A stretch of 42,156 nt of DNA from Candidatus Dadabacteria bacterium (GTDB taxonomy: Bacteria; Desulfobacterota_D; UBA1144; Nemesobacterales; Nemesobacteraceae). Location: contig VXTZ01000019.1 of NCBI GenBank assembly GCA_009837205.1, forward strand, positions 1 through 42,156, in the 5' to 3' direction. The notes under the pieces were generated by a model, which had not been told where the DNA came from, searched no databases, and saw only the letters and a list, made by a program, of their open reading frames with translations. This document shows, piece by piece, positions 25,779-34,317 of the stretch (position 1 is its first letter; the number at the start of each line of letters is the position of its first letter). The position numbers were made by a program, and so were the translations under genes.

Positions 25779-27731
25779 TCAGGATGCTAGATTGAAAGTA
25801 AGCCTTCTTCTCTCCATGTCCGCTGATACAAGCTTCACGCGAACTTCCTCTCCGAGGTTGAACCACTTTCTTTTCCTGCCCTTGATCTTGTAAAAATGCT
25901 CGGGGATGAGTCCCTCGACGAAGTGTTCTTCTATTTCTATGAAAACCCCGAAGGGGTGTATGCTCAGTATTTTCCCGTGGAATACGTCACCCACGCGGCT
26001 TTTCATGAAATTTGCCGTCTCAAGGTTCATAAACTGGCGCTCCGCATCCTCGGCTGTTCTCTCCAGAATCGAGCAGCGTTCGGCTATCCGCTTGAGACGG
26101 GCGGAGTCGTAGGAAGGTGTTCTTTTCTGCAGTATTTCATCGATAATCCTGTGAACAACAAGGTCAGGATACCTCCTTATGGGGGAAGTGAAGTGGGTGT
26201 AATCGTCTATAGCAAGACCGAAGTGGGGAACATGCTTTGTTGAGTAAACGGCTTTTTTGAGCGCGCGCAGAATCATAAAGTTTATCTGCTCCCGATCCTT
26301 TCTCCCCGAAGCAGCTTTTATCACCGCCTGGATGTCCTGCTGCTTGATCTGTCCTCCGAAGTTTGCCTTGATGCCTATCTTGAGAAGGTTTTCACGCAGT
26401 TGCTCTATGGAATCCGGGTCCGGGGATTCGTGAATCCTGTAAATCGATTCGAAACCGTTTCTGAAAATAAACTCCGCGACAACGGAGTTGGCCATGATCA
26501 TGAACTCCTCTATTATCTCATGGGCAACATTCCGTTTAAGCCTGTCGACGTCGCTTACCTCTCCCTTGGAATCGCGAAGCAGCACGGCCTCGGGAAAATC
26601 AAAGTCAAGGCCTCCTTTGCCAATCCTAAGCTCCTTGAGCTTGCAGTAAAGCTCTCTCATCAAAAGCAGGGAAATAACGATGTTTTTGCCACGGGAGGAT
26701 GAAGCAGTGCCGTTCCCTTCCAAAATGGCCGCGGCTTCGGAGTACGTAAGCCTCGCACAGCTTTTTATCACGCTGTTGTATATCCTCGAGTCCTTGAGTC
26801 TTCCCGAGGAATCGAAATCCATCTCGACCGTCTTGGTAAGCCGTCTTCTTCTGGGGCGCAGGCTGCAAAGATCGTTTGAGAGTCTCTTGGGAAGCATGGG
26901 AATCACCCTGTCTGAAAGGTAGGTGCTGGTGGCCCTGCGGGCAGCCTCCTCATCACACGCGCTTCCGCAAGCCACGTAATGAGAAACGTCCGCGATACTT
27001 ACCCGGAGTCTGTACCCCTTGCGGATTTTCATTACGCCTACCGCATCGTCAAAATCCTTCGCGTCATCCCCGTCTATGGTGAAAATAGTCTCTTTTTCAA
27101 GATTCACTCTCGAGGAAAGGTTCCCGTTTGATAACTCCGCGCTTAGACCCGCGACTTCTTTTGTCACGTTGCGCGAAAAACCCTTCGCAAGACCATATTC
27201 GGAGATAATCCCTTTTTTTTCAGTTTCAATTTCTCCGGATATCCCTAGGCGCTCGGTCACTCTTGCTGACTGTCTCCCCGGCTTAATCTCTATGACCACG
27301 AGTTCCCCGTCGGAAAAACTCTTTTTCCACCCTCTGGTTTCAACCTCATACTCGAAGAGTTCCGCTTTTCTGGGACAGGCAACAAATCCCCTCGGGGTTT
27401 TTCTCAAATCGGCCAGAACCCTCAGGGAGTTACCATTTGAGAGGCTGGTTGGAACGATTTTCTTGCGGTTCCCATTAAGAAGAGATACAGGGAAATCCAG
27501 GTGCCGACTGTCTTTCGCAGCACTCTTTTTCCAACGTTTTCGAAGACGGTAACGACCCTTGGAAGTTCTTTTAAGCTTCCCCTCGAAGGCCATACTCTTC
27601 AGCGTAGCCCGGAGCTTCTCTCTTTTTCTCTCGGGCATATCAAGCCCCCTGAGAATATTGCCCTCGGAGAGACTTTCCCCCTTGTTTTCGCTGAGCAGTT
27701 TTAGAATCTGCAATTCCCTTTTGCTTGACAT
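25779..27731 (-). CDS. rnr: ribonuclease R (RNB family)
   Basis: 3-prime to 5-prime exoribonuclease of 650 residues, shorter than the E. coli enzyme (about 813). It has an N-terminal winged helix (ELQILKLLSENKGESLSEGNI), cold-shock-like domains, the RNB catalytic block TIDGDDAKDFDDAV at 218-231 with its metal-binding aspartates, SPIRRYPDLVVHR, and a C-terminal S1 domain (GDVFHGKILSIHPFGVFIEI). The lysine-rich tail of the E. coli protein is absent. It degrades structured RNA and takes part in ribosome quality control. Convergent with fic. Confidence 0.94.
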   Translation of the reverse strand: MSSKRELQILKLLSENKGESLSEGNILRGLDMPERKREKLRATLKSMAFEGKLKRTSKGRYRLRKRWKKSAAKDSRHLDFPVSLLNGNRKKIVPTSLSNGNSLRVLADLRKTPRGFVACPRKAELFEYEVETRGWKKSFSDGELVVIEIKPGRQSARVTERLGISGEIETEKKGIISEYGLAKGFSRNVTKEVAGLSAELSNGNLSSRVNLEKETIFTIDGDDAKDFDDAVGVMKIRKGYRLRVSIADVSHYVACGSACDEEAARRATSTYLSDRVIPMLPKRLSNDLCSLRPRRRRLTKTVEMDFDSSGRLKDSRIYNSVIKSCARLTYSEAAAILEGNGTASSSRGKNIVISLLLMRELYCKLKELRIGKGGLDFDFPEAVLLRDSKGEVSDVDRLKRNVAHEIIEEFMIMANSVVAEFIFRNGFESIYRIHESPDPDSIEQLRENLLKIGIKANFGGQIKQQDIQAVIKAASGRKDREQINFMILRALKKAVYSTKHVPHFGLAIDDYTHFTSPIRRYPDLVVHRIIDEILQKRTPSYDSARLKRIAERCSILERTAEDAERQFMNLETANFMKSRVGDVFHGKILSIHPFGVFIEIEEHFVEGLIPEHFYKIKGRKRKWFNLGEEVRVKLVSADMERRRLTFNLAS

Positions 27732-27778
27732 GATATAAACCCGGCTTTTCAGCCGCAGGAACTTCCCTGTTTTAAGAA

Positions 27779-27806
27779 TTGAAATTTATGGGGTCTTGTA
27801 TACAAT
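27779..27806 (+). promoter_or_regulatory. promoter for the small membrane protein
   Basis: TTGAAA (27779-27784), 16-base spacer, TACAAT (27801-27806), about 40 bases before the ATG at 27846, which has CTGGAG upstream. Confidence 0.5.
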
Positions 27807-27845
27807 AGTGCCGTTTTTTATTAATTCTGCTTTCTGGAGTTTTTT

Positions 27846-28028
27846 ATGCTTAGAACAAACATTCTCGGAGGGATTCTCATAACCGCGCTTGTTCTTTTTA
27901 TAGTAGGTTTCGGAATTTCCCTCAAATTCTCACTCGACTGGTCTTTTTACTTTAAGGTTCTCTCGGTAGTCGGCGCGGTCGCGCTTGCAGTTTCCCTGAT
28001 AGTCCACCTTATACCTTCAAGAAACTAA
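27846..28028 (+). CDS. small two-helix membrane protein
   Basis: 60 residues, unrecognised. Two transmembrane helices at about 6-28 and 33-55 are joined by a short SLDWSF turn, and the protein ends HLIPSRN. It has its own promoter-like sequence and a GGAG ribosome site, so it is probably expressed. Convergent with pilM and divergent from rnr. No functional call is possible. Confidence 0.65.
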   Translation: MLRTNILGGILITALVLFIVGFGISLKFSLDWSFYFKVLSVVGAVALAVSLIVHLIPSRN

Positions 28029-28066
28029 TCCGGTACGCGGAATTTCTTACCAGTTTTTTCTTCTAT

Positions 28067-29149
28067 TCACAAACCCCTAAGCGCAAGTCCCACCGCAACT
28101 GCCATCTTCGGGGCCAGATGTTCAATGTATTCAGGATCAAAACGCGAATCCGAAACAGTGATGTTTTGAAAAGGATTTGAAATCTCGACCTGAACCCCAG
28201 TGGCCTCTCCAAGTACATCGGCGAGAGTTGCTATTCTTGAAGATCCCCCGGAAAGAATTATTCGGTCGATTACGTCTCCCGCTTCATCAAGAACCGTCTT
28301 TATCTCATCAGTGGCACGAGCAACGAAATCAGTAAAAACATTTTCTATTTCGTCATATCTGCCATAACCTTTAAGGCTGAACTTTATTCTCTCCGCCTCT
28401 TCGTAGGTAATTTTGAATTCCTCCATCAAACGAAACGTAATCCATTGTCCCCCAAGCGAAATATCCTTCAGCACAAAGGGCACTGTACCATCCAAAACGC
28501 TCAAGTTAGTCCCTGACGCTCCGATATTCACAAGCGCCACCTTTTGACCGCGACCGCGGCAAAAAACTGTATAGCAGTTTGAAAGGGCCATGGCGTCAAC
28601 ATCAATTGCTTGGGCGCGGAGTCCCGCCGAGAAAAGCGAACTTTTATACTCCTGCGCCGTTTTTTTCGAAACTGCCGCAACCAGCACCTGGGTCTCCTCG
28701 GATTTCCCGTTGCGGCGGAAAAGCGAAGTGTAGCTGTAATTAACTCCGCTAACGTCTTTGCGAAGACTGGTTCTCACAAGGTCCGGAACAAGTTTTTCCA
28801 TGTCCTCTCTGAGGAAAATTCTGGGAACATTTACGACTTCTAAAGCAACGGCTTCGCCGGAAACTCCTATAACCGCCTTTTTCGTTCTCACGCCGAGCTT
28901 AGAAACGAGACTTGATACAACCCCCGAAACTATGTCGCCCCTTGAAATCGACTTGCGGACTATTGCATCTCTAGGAAGCATAGCCTCTCCCATATTCTCA
29001 AGCCGGTAGGTTCCACCCCCGTAGGAAAGTTCCACAATCTTGACAGAACTTGAACCTATATCTATTCCAACCATGGCATCTTTCCCCTCAAGGAGGGAAT
29101 CTGGGCGACGAAGTTTACCGAAAGCCAACTTTTTAAAAGGAGAAATCAA
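28067..29149 (-). CDS. pilM: PilM-like actin-fold ATPase
   Basis: 360 residues of the type IV pilus assembly PilM/FtsA-like fold: GIDIGSSSVKIVEL (phosphate 1), VVNVPRIFLREDMEKLVPDLVR, KVALVNIGASGTNLSVLDG (phosphate 2), GGQWITFRLMEEFKITYEEAE and IILSGGSSRI. PilM normally sits on the inner-membrane face, binds the PilN tail, and heads pilMNOPQ. Here no pilN follows; instead it is last of four genes after XRE, membrane sensor and lipoprotein. The frame starts at TTG 29149; a later ATG at 29074 begins right at the phosphate loop and would lose the usual N-terminal tail. Confidence 0.88.
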   Translation of the reverse strand: MISPFKKLAFGKLRRPDSLLEGKDAMVGIDIGSSSVKIVELSYGGGTYRLENMGEAMLPRDAIVRKSISRGDIVSGVVSSLVSKLGVRTKKAVIGVSGEAVALEVVNVPRIFLREDMEKLVPDLVRTSLRKDVSGVNYSYTSLFRRNGKSEETQVLVAAVSKKTAQEYKSSLFSAGLRAQAIDVDAMALSNCYTVFCRGRGQKVALVNIGASGTNLSVLDGTVPFVLKDISLGGQWITFRLMEEFKITYEEAERIKFSLKGYGRYDEIENVFTDFVARATDEIKTVLDEAGDVIDRIILSGGSSRIATLADVLGEATGVQVEISNPFQNITVSDSRFDPEYIEHLAPKMAVAVGLALRGL

Positions 29150-29167
29150 CGAACCGGGGATTGGAAA

Positions 29168-29533
29168 CTACTCTTCCACAAGATCGTAATATATTTGCAC
29201 TTCCTTGGAATGGGCTTCCGGGGGAAAGCTATCGAAACTGGCTGTGAAGAAAAAGCTTTCCGTCGGACCAAGTCTTTCCCCTTCCTCGACAAGCGCGGAG
29301 GTCGCGGCAAGGGCGTTTCCATCCGAATCCTTTACAAATATAACGACGTAAACTGACTGTACCGGGAAACTCGCCGTGTTCACCACGGCGCCGTTAAAAT
29401 CCACGCTTCCGTCAAAGTTCTCGGTCTGGAGAACCGGCCCGTCGAGTTCAACGGCGGACTCCTCCGCGGTGCAGGCCGTAAGAATAAAGGCCGCGAGGAC
29501 AAATAATGAGGTAATCAGAAAGCTTTTTTTCAT
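29168..29533 (-). CDS. FxLYD-like lipoprotein
   Basis: 121 residues with a lipoprotein signal (MKKSF..., hydrophobic core, lipobox LTAC with C21). The mature part is a small beta-sandwich with the FxLYD pattern: DFNGAVVNTASFPVQSVYVVIFVKDSDGNAL, then a Gly-Pro-rich turn and FFFTASFDSFPPE. Such domains are exported or surface modules of unknown role. ATG overlaps the stop of the membrane-sensor gene (ATGA), and pilM begins 18 bases after its stop, so it is in the middle of a tightly packed operon. Confidence 0.75.
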   Translation of the reverse strand: MKKSFLITSLFVLAAFILTACTAEESAVELDGPVLQTENFDGSVDFNGAVVNTASFPVQSVYVVIFVKDSDGNALAATSALVEEGERLGPTESFFFTASFDSFPPEAHSKEVQIYYDLVEE

Positions 29534-30291
29534 TTTTCCGGTTTAGTACCCACGTTTGAAATCGAAATTACGTTCGCTGGATCCGCAGTTTTCTTCTCCG
29601 CGGTCTTTTTATCTTCAGAAGCGTGATCCTCTATTATGTCTCCAAGCACCTTGTGCATCAGCTTAAGTGCGCTTATGGAGTGTTCCTTGAGATAACCCTC
29701 GCTGAAGGGAATCTCCTCCTTTCTCCTTCTTAAGAACAGATGAAGAATAAAGGCCTGATTGTTCAGTACCACTAAAATAGCTACGTAAAGCAGAAAGTTG
29801 TCGGCGAAAACCTTTTTCATCAATGTTTTCGTGTCGGAATCGATCTTAACTATGCCGAGCGGCCCATCGGCCTGCGGGGAAAGAAACGGAACGGAAACGG
29901 AGATCTTTCCTGCGTATTTTTCAACCGAGTACCCCTCGGGCGGATAAGTGTTTTCCAGAAAGTGCCCAGAAGCCATTTCGTCTTCCGGCTGTTTCATAAA
30001 AGTAACGCTGAAAAATTTGGGAGAGATCCCGAAAGTGTTAAACAGCTTCTCCCTGCCCAGCTTCTGGTCAAGAAAAAGATAGAACTCGTCACTTGTAGAC
30101 CCCTCTCCGTGATCCTGATAGAAACTGGTCGCCTGGTCTCCTATGGTCTCGGCTATGGCTTTGGTTCTGGTGACAAAGTCTTTTTTTGCGTTATCAAACT
30201 GAAAATAGAACACCACTCCTATAAGGGCTATGATGCCCAGCTCAACCATTGATATTTTGAACAGCAGTCCAAATTTCTGGTTCAGGCGCAT
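29530..30291 (-). CDS. membrane-anchored sensor-like protein without output domain
   Basis: 253 residues. TM1 at about 9-31, an extracytoplasmic domain 32-163, TM2 at about 165-187 followed by RRRKEE, and a cytoplasmic tail of 65 residues. The outer domain starts with the AIAETIGDQATSFYQD helix common in periplasmic ligand sensors and ends GPLGIVKIDSDTKTLMKKV just before TM2, as Cache-type sensors do. No HAMP, kinase, cyclase or methyl-accepting domain follows; the tail has one helix and ends in a Lys/Thr-rich region. The start overlaps the XRE gene by 10 bases, so the two are translationally coupled. Confidence 0.65.
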   Translation of the reverse strand: MRLNQKFGLLFKISMVELGIIALIGVVFYFQFDNAKKDFVTRTKAIAETIGDQATSFYQDHGEGSTSDEFYLFLDQKLGREKLFNTFGISPKFFSVTFMKQPEDEMASGHFLENTYPPEGYSVEKYAGKISVSVPFLSPQADGPLGIVKIDSDTKTLMKKVFADNFLLYVAILVVLNNQAFILHLFLRRRKEEIPFSEGYLKEHSISALKLMHKVLGDIIEDHASEDKKTAEKKTADPANVISISNVGTKPEK

Positions 30292-30695
30292 TTTACAAAC
30301 TCTTCAAGTATCTTGCGTAGATTTTTGTCCTGTGAATGTCGGAGAAGCATGAACACCATTCCGGCAAAATCTTTTTTTATTTCTCCGTCAAGACTTCTGT
30401 AAAGCTTAAGGAGCATCTTCTCCTCGTTTGTGAGAACCTCGAGCTCCTGTTCTGATATGGCCTCTTTTTCGATAAATCTTTTGAGTCTTTCCGTCCTTGA
30501 GACGCTCCAGATTTCCTCAACCTTGACCCCCAAGATTGAAGATATTTGCTGGCAGCGGTCAAAAGAAGGTGCATCAACCTTTCCGGTTTCAAGCTGATGT
30601 ATGTACACGCTCGAAACCTCAAGAGATCGAGCAAGGTTCTCCTGGGTAATCTTTCTTCTCTTCCTTATCCTCTTTAGATAATCTCCAAACTTCAT
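30282..30695 (-). CDS. XRE-family transcriptional regulator
   Basis: 137 residues. N-terminal lambda-repressor-type HTH (GDYLKRIRKRRKITQENLARSLEVSSVYIHQLETGKVDAPS, about 4-45) and a helical C-terminal region (NEEKMLLKLYRSLDGEIKKDF) perhaps for dimerisation. ATG has GGAGG seven bases upstream. It opens the operon XRE, sensor, lipoprotein, pilM, and most likely regulates it. A possible promoter lies in the 130-base gap upstream (TTGTTT, 17 bases, TAGACT). Confidence 0.85.
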   Translation of the reverse strand: MKFGDYLKRIRKRRKITQENLARSLEVSSVYIHQLETGKVDAPSFDRCQQISSILGVKVEEIWSVSRTERLKRFIEKEAISEQELEVLTNEEKMLLKLYRSLDGEIKKDFAGMVFMLLRHSQDKNLRKILEEFVKCA

Positions 30696-30826
30696 TTAAA
30701 ATCCCTCCGAGAATAAAATAGTCCTATATATGCCAAGTCTAACCTAATGTACATAACAAAACAATCCAGTCAGACCAACCTTAGATACAGAAGTTAAAAC
30801 ATAAGGAAAGAAGATGAGGGGTAAGG

Positions 30827-31270
30827 TCAGAACGATGCGCAGGTGGGATTGATTTCGCGCAGGACACCCTGTTGAGCAAATCTGCTTTTGTATCCTTCAA
30901 TAATCCTGTCTATTCCGGGAGCAGAATCGGCATTTGGCGGAACAAGGATTATAAGTACCTTAGTGTCCTCTTTTATCAGATTTTCAGCGGCATCCGTGTA
31001 CTGCCCATAGGCATCCAGAATGGTAAGACCGTCAGGAAACTCAACAGTTATGGTGTCTTCGAGAAACTCTTCCCATTGCTGATCACTCACGACTTGCCGA
31101 TTGTCCGCATTCCCACGCCCGAAAAAAAGTCTATATTCGGTATAAGAATCGGTGCCGTCCGGACACGGGTTTGTCTGTGCCTCGGAAGAACATGAAAGGA
31201 TAAAAGCACAAGCAGCAAGAGCCACAACAGTAGCTAGTGCATCAACCGTTTGATTAAGGGTCTTCAGCAT
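30827..31270 (-). CDS. DUF3574 lipoprotein
   Basis: 147 residues with a lipobox-like ILSC (C27) after a hydrophobic stretch. The mature protein matches DUF3574: YRLFFGRG, VSDQQWEEFLEDTITVEFPDGLTILDAYGQY, KVLIILVPP and a C-terminal RFAQQGVLRE..P.C. The family is secreted or periplasmic, with unknown function. GGGAG is just upstream of the ATG. Located between the XRE operon and tRNA-Phe, on the same strand as both. Confidence 0.85.
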   Translation of the reverse strand: MLKTLNQTVDALATVVALAACAFILSCSSEAQTNPCPDGTDSYTEYRLFFGRGNADNRQVVSDQQWEEFLEDTITVEFPDGLTILDAYGQYTDAAENLIKEDTKVLIILVPPNADSAPGIDRIIEGYKSRFAQQGVLREINPTCASF

Positions 31271-31308
31271 AAACTCCCTCGTTTAAGTGGAGAGATGCAA
31301 AAATTGTG

Positions 31309-31381
<73 letters not shown>

Positions 31382-31399
31382 AGAAATAAACGGGCTTTA

Positions 31400-31429
31400 A
31401 TTCTACCCGAAGAAAATATTTTGTTTCAA
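31400..31429 (-). promoter_or_regulatory. promoter for tRNA-Phe
   Basis: Minus strand TTGAAA (31424-31429), 18-base spacer, TAGAAT (31400-31405), 18 bases before the tRNA 5-prime end. Confidence 0.55.
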
Positions 31430-31451
31430 GGAACGAAACTTCTTCGTTCAT

Positions 31452-31493
31452 AAACAAAGGGGCCTCGGCCCTTTTCTAAAGAACCGAGGCCCC
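31452..31493 (-). terminator. Rho-independent terminator after the porin
   Basis: A perfect 10-bp GC-rich stem (GGGGCCTCGG 31459-31468 with CCGAGGCCCC 31484-31493) has a 15-base loop and, on the minus strand, is followed by TTTGTTTA. It lies 71 bases past the porin stop and insulates tRNA-Phe. Confidence 0.75.
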
Positions 31494-31563
31494 CCTGAAC
31501 ACAGAAAAAAGAGGTATGGAGAGATGGTTTTTTTTCTTCTGCGTTGTGTTTGGTTTTCTCTAT

Positions 31564-32658
31564 CTATACGTCAAGCCAGTAAAGAAGCTGTACGGCAAAT
31601 CCGTGCTGATTATCTTCGCCGGCAAAATAAGCGTCGTCGCCGTCCGCCATGTCATACCTGTACTCAAGCCTCGTCTCGAAATTTCCCACGGACTCGAAAG
31701 GAGTCAATATGAGAGTCGAGGTGAACTCGGAAAGCTCAAGATCCGGAGTATCGACTCTTTCCGACTCATCAACGTACTCACCCCTGAGAGCAAGTGACAT
31801 GGAGTCCGCAAGGCTTACTATCGCATAACCTGCAAAACCCCAACGGTCTCCCCCCGCATCATGCGACGTGTACTCGAAATCGGCTATCAAGGTGATCTTC
31901 TCCATGAGGGTCACGGTCCCAACAACCGTGACAAGGGTTCTGGTATCGCCATCAGTATCGCCGAAGTACCCGGTAACACCAAGCCAGCCGTCGTTCGCGA
32001 AATTAAGCGCAATCTGCGATTCAAATGTCTTGCCGTCATCCACATCATCAACCGCGTCCCAGTCGTTGCTTAAGCCGAGAGCGAAATCAAGTGATCCGGC
32101 ACTGAAGGTGGCCCGAACACCGCTGTGCGCAAACGGAATCCTGTAAAAAAGCAGGGATCTCGTTATGTTGGTGTTGTCCTTGGCCTCTATAAGTTCCCAG
32201 CCCGCAAGCGTGGTGAACTGACCGGCGTAGATGTTAAGACCACCGGCACCCGATGGAACAAGTACGTTTATGTAAGCCTGATAGGGACTTACCGCGCCGT
32301 CACCGTCGGTGTTAAAACCGAAGCCGAGACGTTCAGCCTGTTCGCCGAAAAGAACATCTGCCCTGAAACCCACCAAGTCCATTGCTCCATCGCCGGCAGT
32401 TGGAACCTTTTCAAGCGAAAGAGTGAAGGCGTCTATCGAAAAATCGTTGTGTTCGGGATAAAGACCCCTCTCAGCGATACCCTCCCCGACTTCCCCGTTC
32501 GAAACATACTGGTAAGTCGTATCAAGCGAAAAGCCGAGTCCAATCGACTCAAGATTTCCGAGATCGAGAGCGTTTGCCCTCGAGGCCCCGAACTGGGTCC
32601 CGAGCAGCAAAGCCGCCGCAATCATCATCAATGAAAGTTTAGAAACTATACTTCTCAT
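31564..32658 (-). CDS. outer-membrane beta-barrel porin (BBP2-like)
   Basis: 364 residues. Signal peptide of about 31 residues ending SRANA. The rest is alternating beta-strand sequence with many Asp/Gly turns and no transmembrane helix, ending in an aromatic strand (GFAVQLLYWLDV). Features such as SIDAFTLSLEKVP, YQAYINVLVP..GLNIYAGQFTTLAGWE and TRSLLFYRIPFAHSGVRA resemble the OmpL-like beta-barrel porin-2 family. Strong Shine-Dalgarno GGAGGAG. It begins 51 bases after amt stops on the same strand, so the two are probably co-transcribed, suggesting an outer-membrane route for small nitrogen compounds; that is inference. Confidence 0.78.
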   Translation of the reverse strand: MRSIVSKLSLMMIAAALLLGTQFGASRANALDLGNLESIGLGFSLDTTYQYVSNGEVGEGIAERGLYPEHNDFSIDAFTLSLEKVPTAGDGAMDLVGFRADVLFGEQAERLGFGFNTDGDGAVSPYQAYINVLVPSGAGGLNIYAGQFTTLAGWELIEAKDNTNITRSLLFYRIPFAHSGVRATFSAGSLDFALGLSNDWDAVDDVDDGKTFESQIALNFANDGWLGVTGYFGDTDGDTRTLVTVVGTVTLMEKITLIADFEYTSHDAGGDRWGFAGYAIVSLADSMSLALRGEYVDESERVDTPDLELSEFTSTLILTPFESVGNFETRLEYRYDMADGDDAYFAGEDNQHGFAVQLLYWLDV

Positions 32659-32709
32659 TTTTCTCCTCCTATAAGAGTTGTTATTTTCTTTTTTCCTGTT
32701 CTCATGCTG

Positions 32710-34056
32710 TCAAACCTGCGTTGCGGACTGAAAATCCGGATAGGACTCCATTCCGTGCTCGGTTATATCCAGCCCTCTTCTCTCTTCTTCCTCGCTCACT
32801 CTTATGCCCATAGCCATCTTTATGGCGTAGAAGATGATGAAGGCACAGACGACCGTGAAGACACCGTATGCCAGAACCCCGATAAGCTGAACCATAAAAC
32901 TGAAATCGGGTCCTCCGAAAATTCCCACGGCAAGCGTTCCCCATATACCGCAGACCAAGTGAACGGAAATCGCTCCCACCGGATCGTCTATCCTTATCTT
33001 GTCGAAGAAACTGACCGCGAAAACCACTATTATTCCGGCCACAAGCCCTATGATGACCGCCTCTCCCGGAGAGACCACATCGGCTCCGGCCGTGATTCCC
33101 ACAAGACCCGCAAGCACACCGTTTAAAGCCATGGAAAGGTCAGGATACTTAAAGGTTCCCCACGACGTGAAGGCCGCTCCTAAAGCACCCGCAGCCGCCG
33201 CAAGCGAAGTCGTGACTATGACCAGTGAAATCAGTTCCGGATCCGCGCTCAGCACCGAACCGCCGTTAAAACCGAACCATCCCATCCAGAGCAAGAACAC
33301 ACCGATTGCAAGAAGCGGAAGAGAGTGACCCGGAATCGGCCTCATTGCTCCCGAGGCGAGATATTTCCCTATGCGCGGGCCAAGAAGATAGGCTCCGACA
33401 AGTCCTCCCCATCCTCCTACGCTGTGAACGAGCGTGGAACCGGCGAAATCGTAAAAACCCATCTGATCAAGCCATCCGCCGCCCCACTTCCAGGATCCAG
33501 CTATGGGATACACTATGGCGACGAATATGGTTGCGAAAATAAGGAAGCTTGAGAGCTTTATACGCTCGGCAACCGCTCCGGAGACAATCGTGGCCGCCGT
33601 TGCGGCAAACATTGCCTGGAATATGAAATCGGTGTAGTAGGTGTAGCCACCGTCTGCATACTCTATGAGCCCCTCAGCCCCGGCCGGTGCTGAAATACCG
33701 AAACCGGCAAACCCAAAGATGCCACCACCTATGAAATCCCCTGGGTACATAAGGTTAAAACCCATAAGGGCGTAAGTGAGAATGCCCGCCGAGATGATAA
33801 ACGTGTTTTTAAACAGTATGTTTACCGTGTTCTTCGATCTGGTAAGTCCGGTCTCGAGACTGGCAAATCCGAGATGCATTATAAAGACAAGAAAAGTCGC
33901 AAGCAGCATCCACACGTTGTTCGCCACGAAAACAGAATGGGCCGCACCTTCTGACGCAAAAGCTGAATAGCCCCCCAGAACAACAAAAGCAAAAACCGAA
34001 AGAAACAGCACGCGGCTGCATCCGAAGGGTTTTCTTAAAAAATCTGCGATATTCAT
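32710..34056 (-). CDS. amt: ammonium transporter
   Basis: Amt/MEP channel of 448 residues: a signal-like N terminus, then about 11 membrane helices. Family blocks ASLETGLTRSKNTVNIL, FQAMFAATAATIVSGAVAERIK and DFAGSTLVHSVGGWGGLVGAYLLGPR are present; the pore histidines lie in LVHSVGG and SVHLVCGIWG. Start: ATG at 34056 with GGAGGAG just upstream, in preference to 34071. A sigma-54-type promoter lies about 45 bases upstream, fitting nitrogen control. Unusually for the family no glnK/P-II gene is adjacent; a porin gene follows instead. Confidence 0.94.
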   Translation of the reverse strand: MNIADFLRKPFGCSRVLFLSVFAFVVLGGYSAFASEGAAHSVFVANNVWMLLATFLVFIMHLGFASLETGLTRSKNTVNILFKNTFIISAGILTYALMGFNLMYPGDFIGGGIFGFAGFGISAPAGAEGLIEYADGGYTYYTDFIFQAMFAATAATIVSGAVAERIKLSSFLIFATIFVAIVYPIAGSWKWGGGWLDQMGFYDFAGSTLVHSVGGWGGLVGAYLLGPRIGKYLASGAMRPIPGHSLPLLAIGVFLLWMGWFGFNGGSVLSADPELISLVIVTTSLAAAAGALGAAFTSWGTFKYPDLSMALNGVLAGLVGITAGADVVSPGEAVIIGLVAGIIVVFAVSFFDKIRIDDPVGAISVHLVCGIWGTLAVGIFGGPDFSFMVQLIGVLAYGVFTVVCAFIIFYAIKMAMGIRVSEEEERRGLDITEHGMESYPDFQSATQV

Positions 34057-34099
34057 AACCAACTCCTCCATGTTTGGACAATTTTCTTCTCAATACCTT

Positions 34100-34116
34100 T
34101 TGCAATTAAGGGGCCA
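34100..34116 (-). promoter_or_regulatory. sigma-54 promoter for amt
   Basis: The minus strand reads TGGCCCCTTAATTGCA, with the -24 GG (34114-34115) and -12 GC (34102-34103) separated by exactly 10 bases, as sigma-54 requires. The predicted start is about 35 bases before the amt ATG. No competing sigma-70 pair was found. Confidence 0.62.
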
Positions 34117-34161
34117 TAAGACCAACAGACAGGAAGCACCCACTCTAACTCTCTGAAATAA

Positions 34162-34183
34162 TTGGGGAAAAATAAATCCCCAA
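34162..34183. repeat. inverted repeat TTGGGGA-N8-TCCCCAA
   Basis: Perfect 7-base arms (34162-34168 and 34177-34183) about 50 bases upstream of the -24 element. It has no T tract on either side, so it is more likely a protein site than a terminator. Confidence 0.45.
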
Positions 34184-34235
34184 CGGCTCGGGATTTTCAA
34201 GTAGACTTAGAGCCTGCAAACCATGCCTAAAAAAT

Positions 34236-34250
34236 GTGCACAGTGTGCAC
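34236..34250. promoter_or_regulatory. 15-base palindrome GTGCACA-G-TGTGCAC
   Basis: Perfect palindrome with a single central base, about 120 bases upstream of the amt -24 element, where an enhancer-binding protein would be expected. The GCAC..GTGC spacing (3) is shorter than in classical NtrC sites (7), so it is not called NtrC. Confidence 0.4.
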
Positions 34251-34303
34251 CGAAAAAAACCGTTTAGAACAAAAATCGCTTGCAGGCGCAAAAAATGGAG
34301 ACC

Positions 34304-34317
34304 GAAGTGATCACTTC
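34304..34317. promoter_or_regulatory. 14-base palindrome GAAGTGATCACTTC
   Basis: Perfect dyad 18 bases before the fmt ATG. It could be an operator for fmt or a leader hairpin. No known regulator is recognised. Confidence 0.4.

Noticed and set aside
34236-34250. NtrC enhancer site upstream of amt
   Set aside because: The GCAC...GTGC spacing is 3 rather than 7 bases; kept only as an unassigned palindrome.
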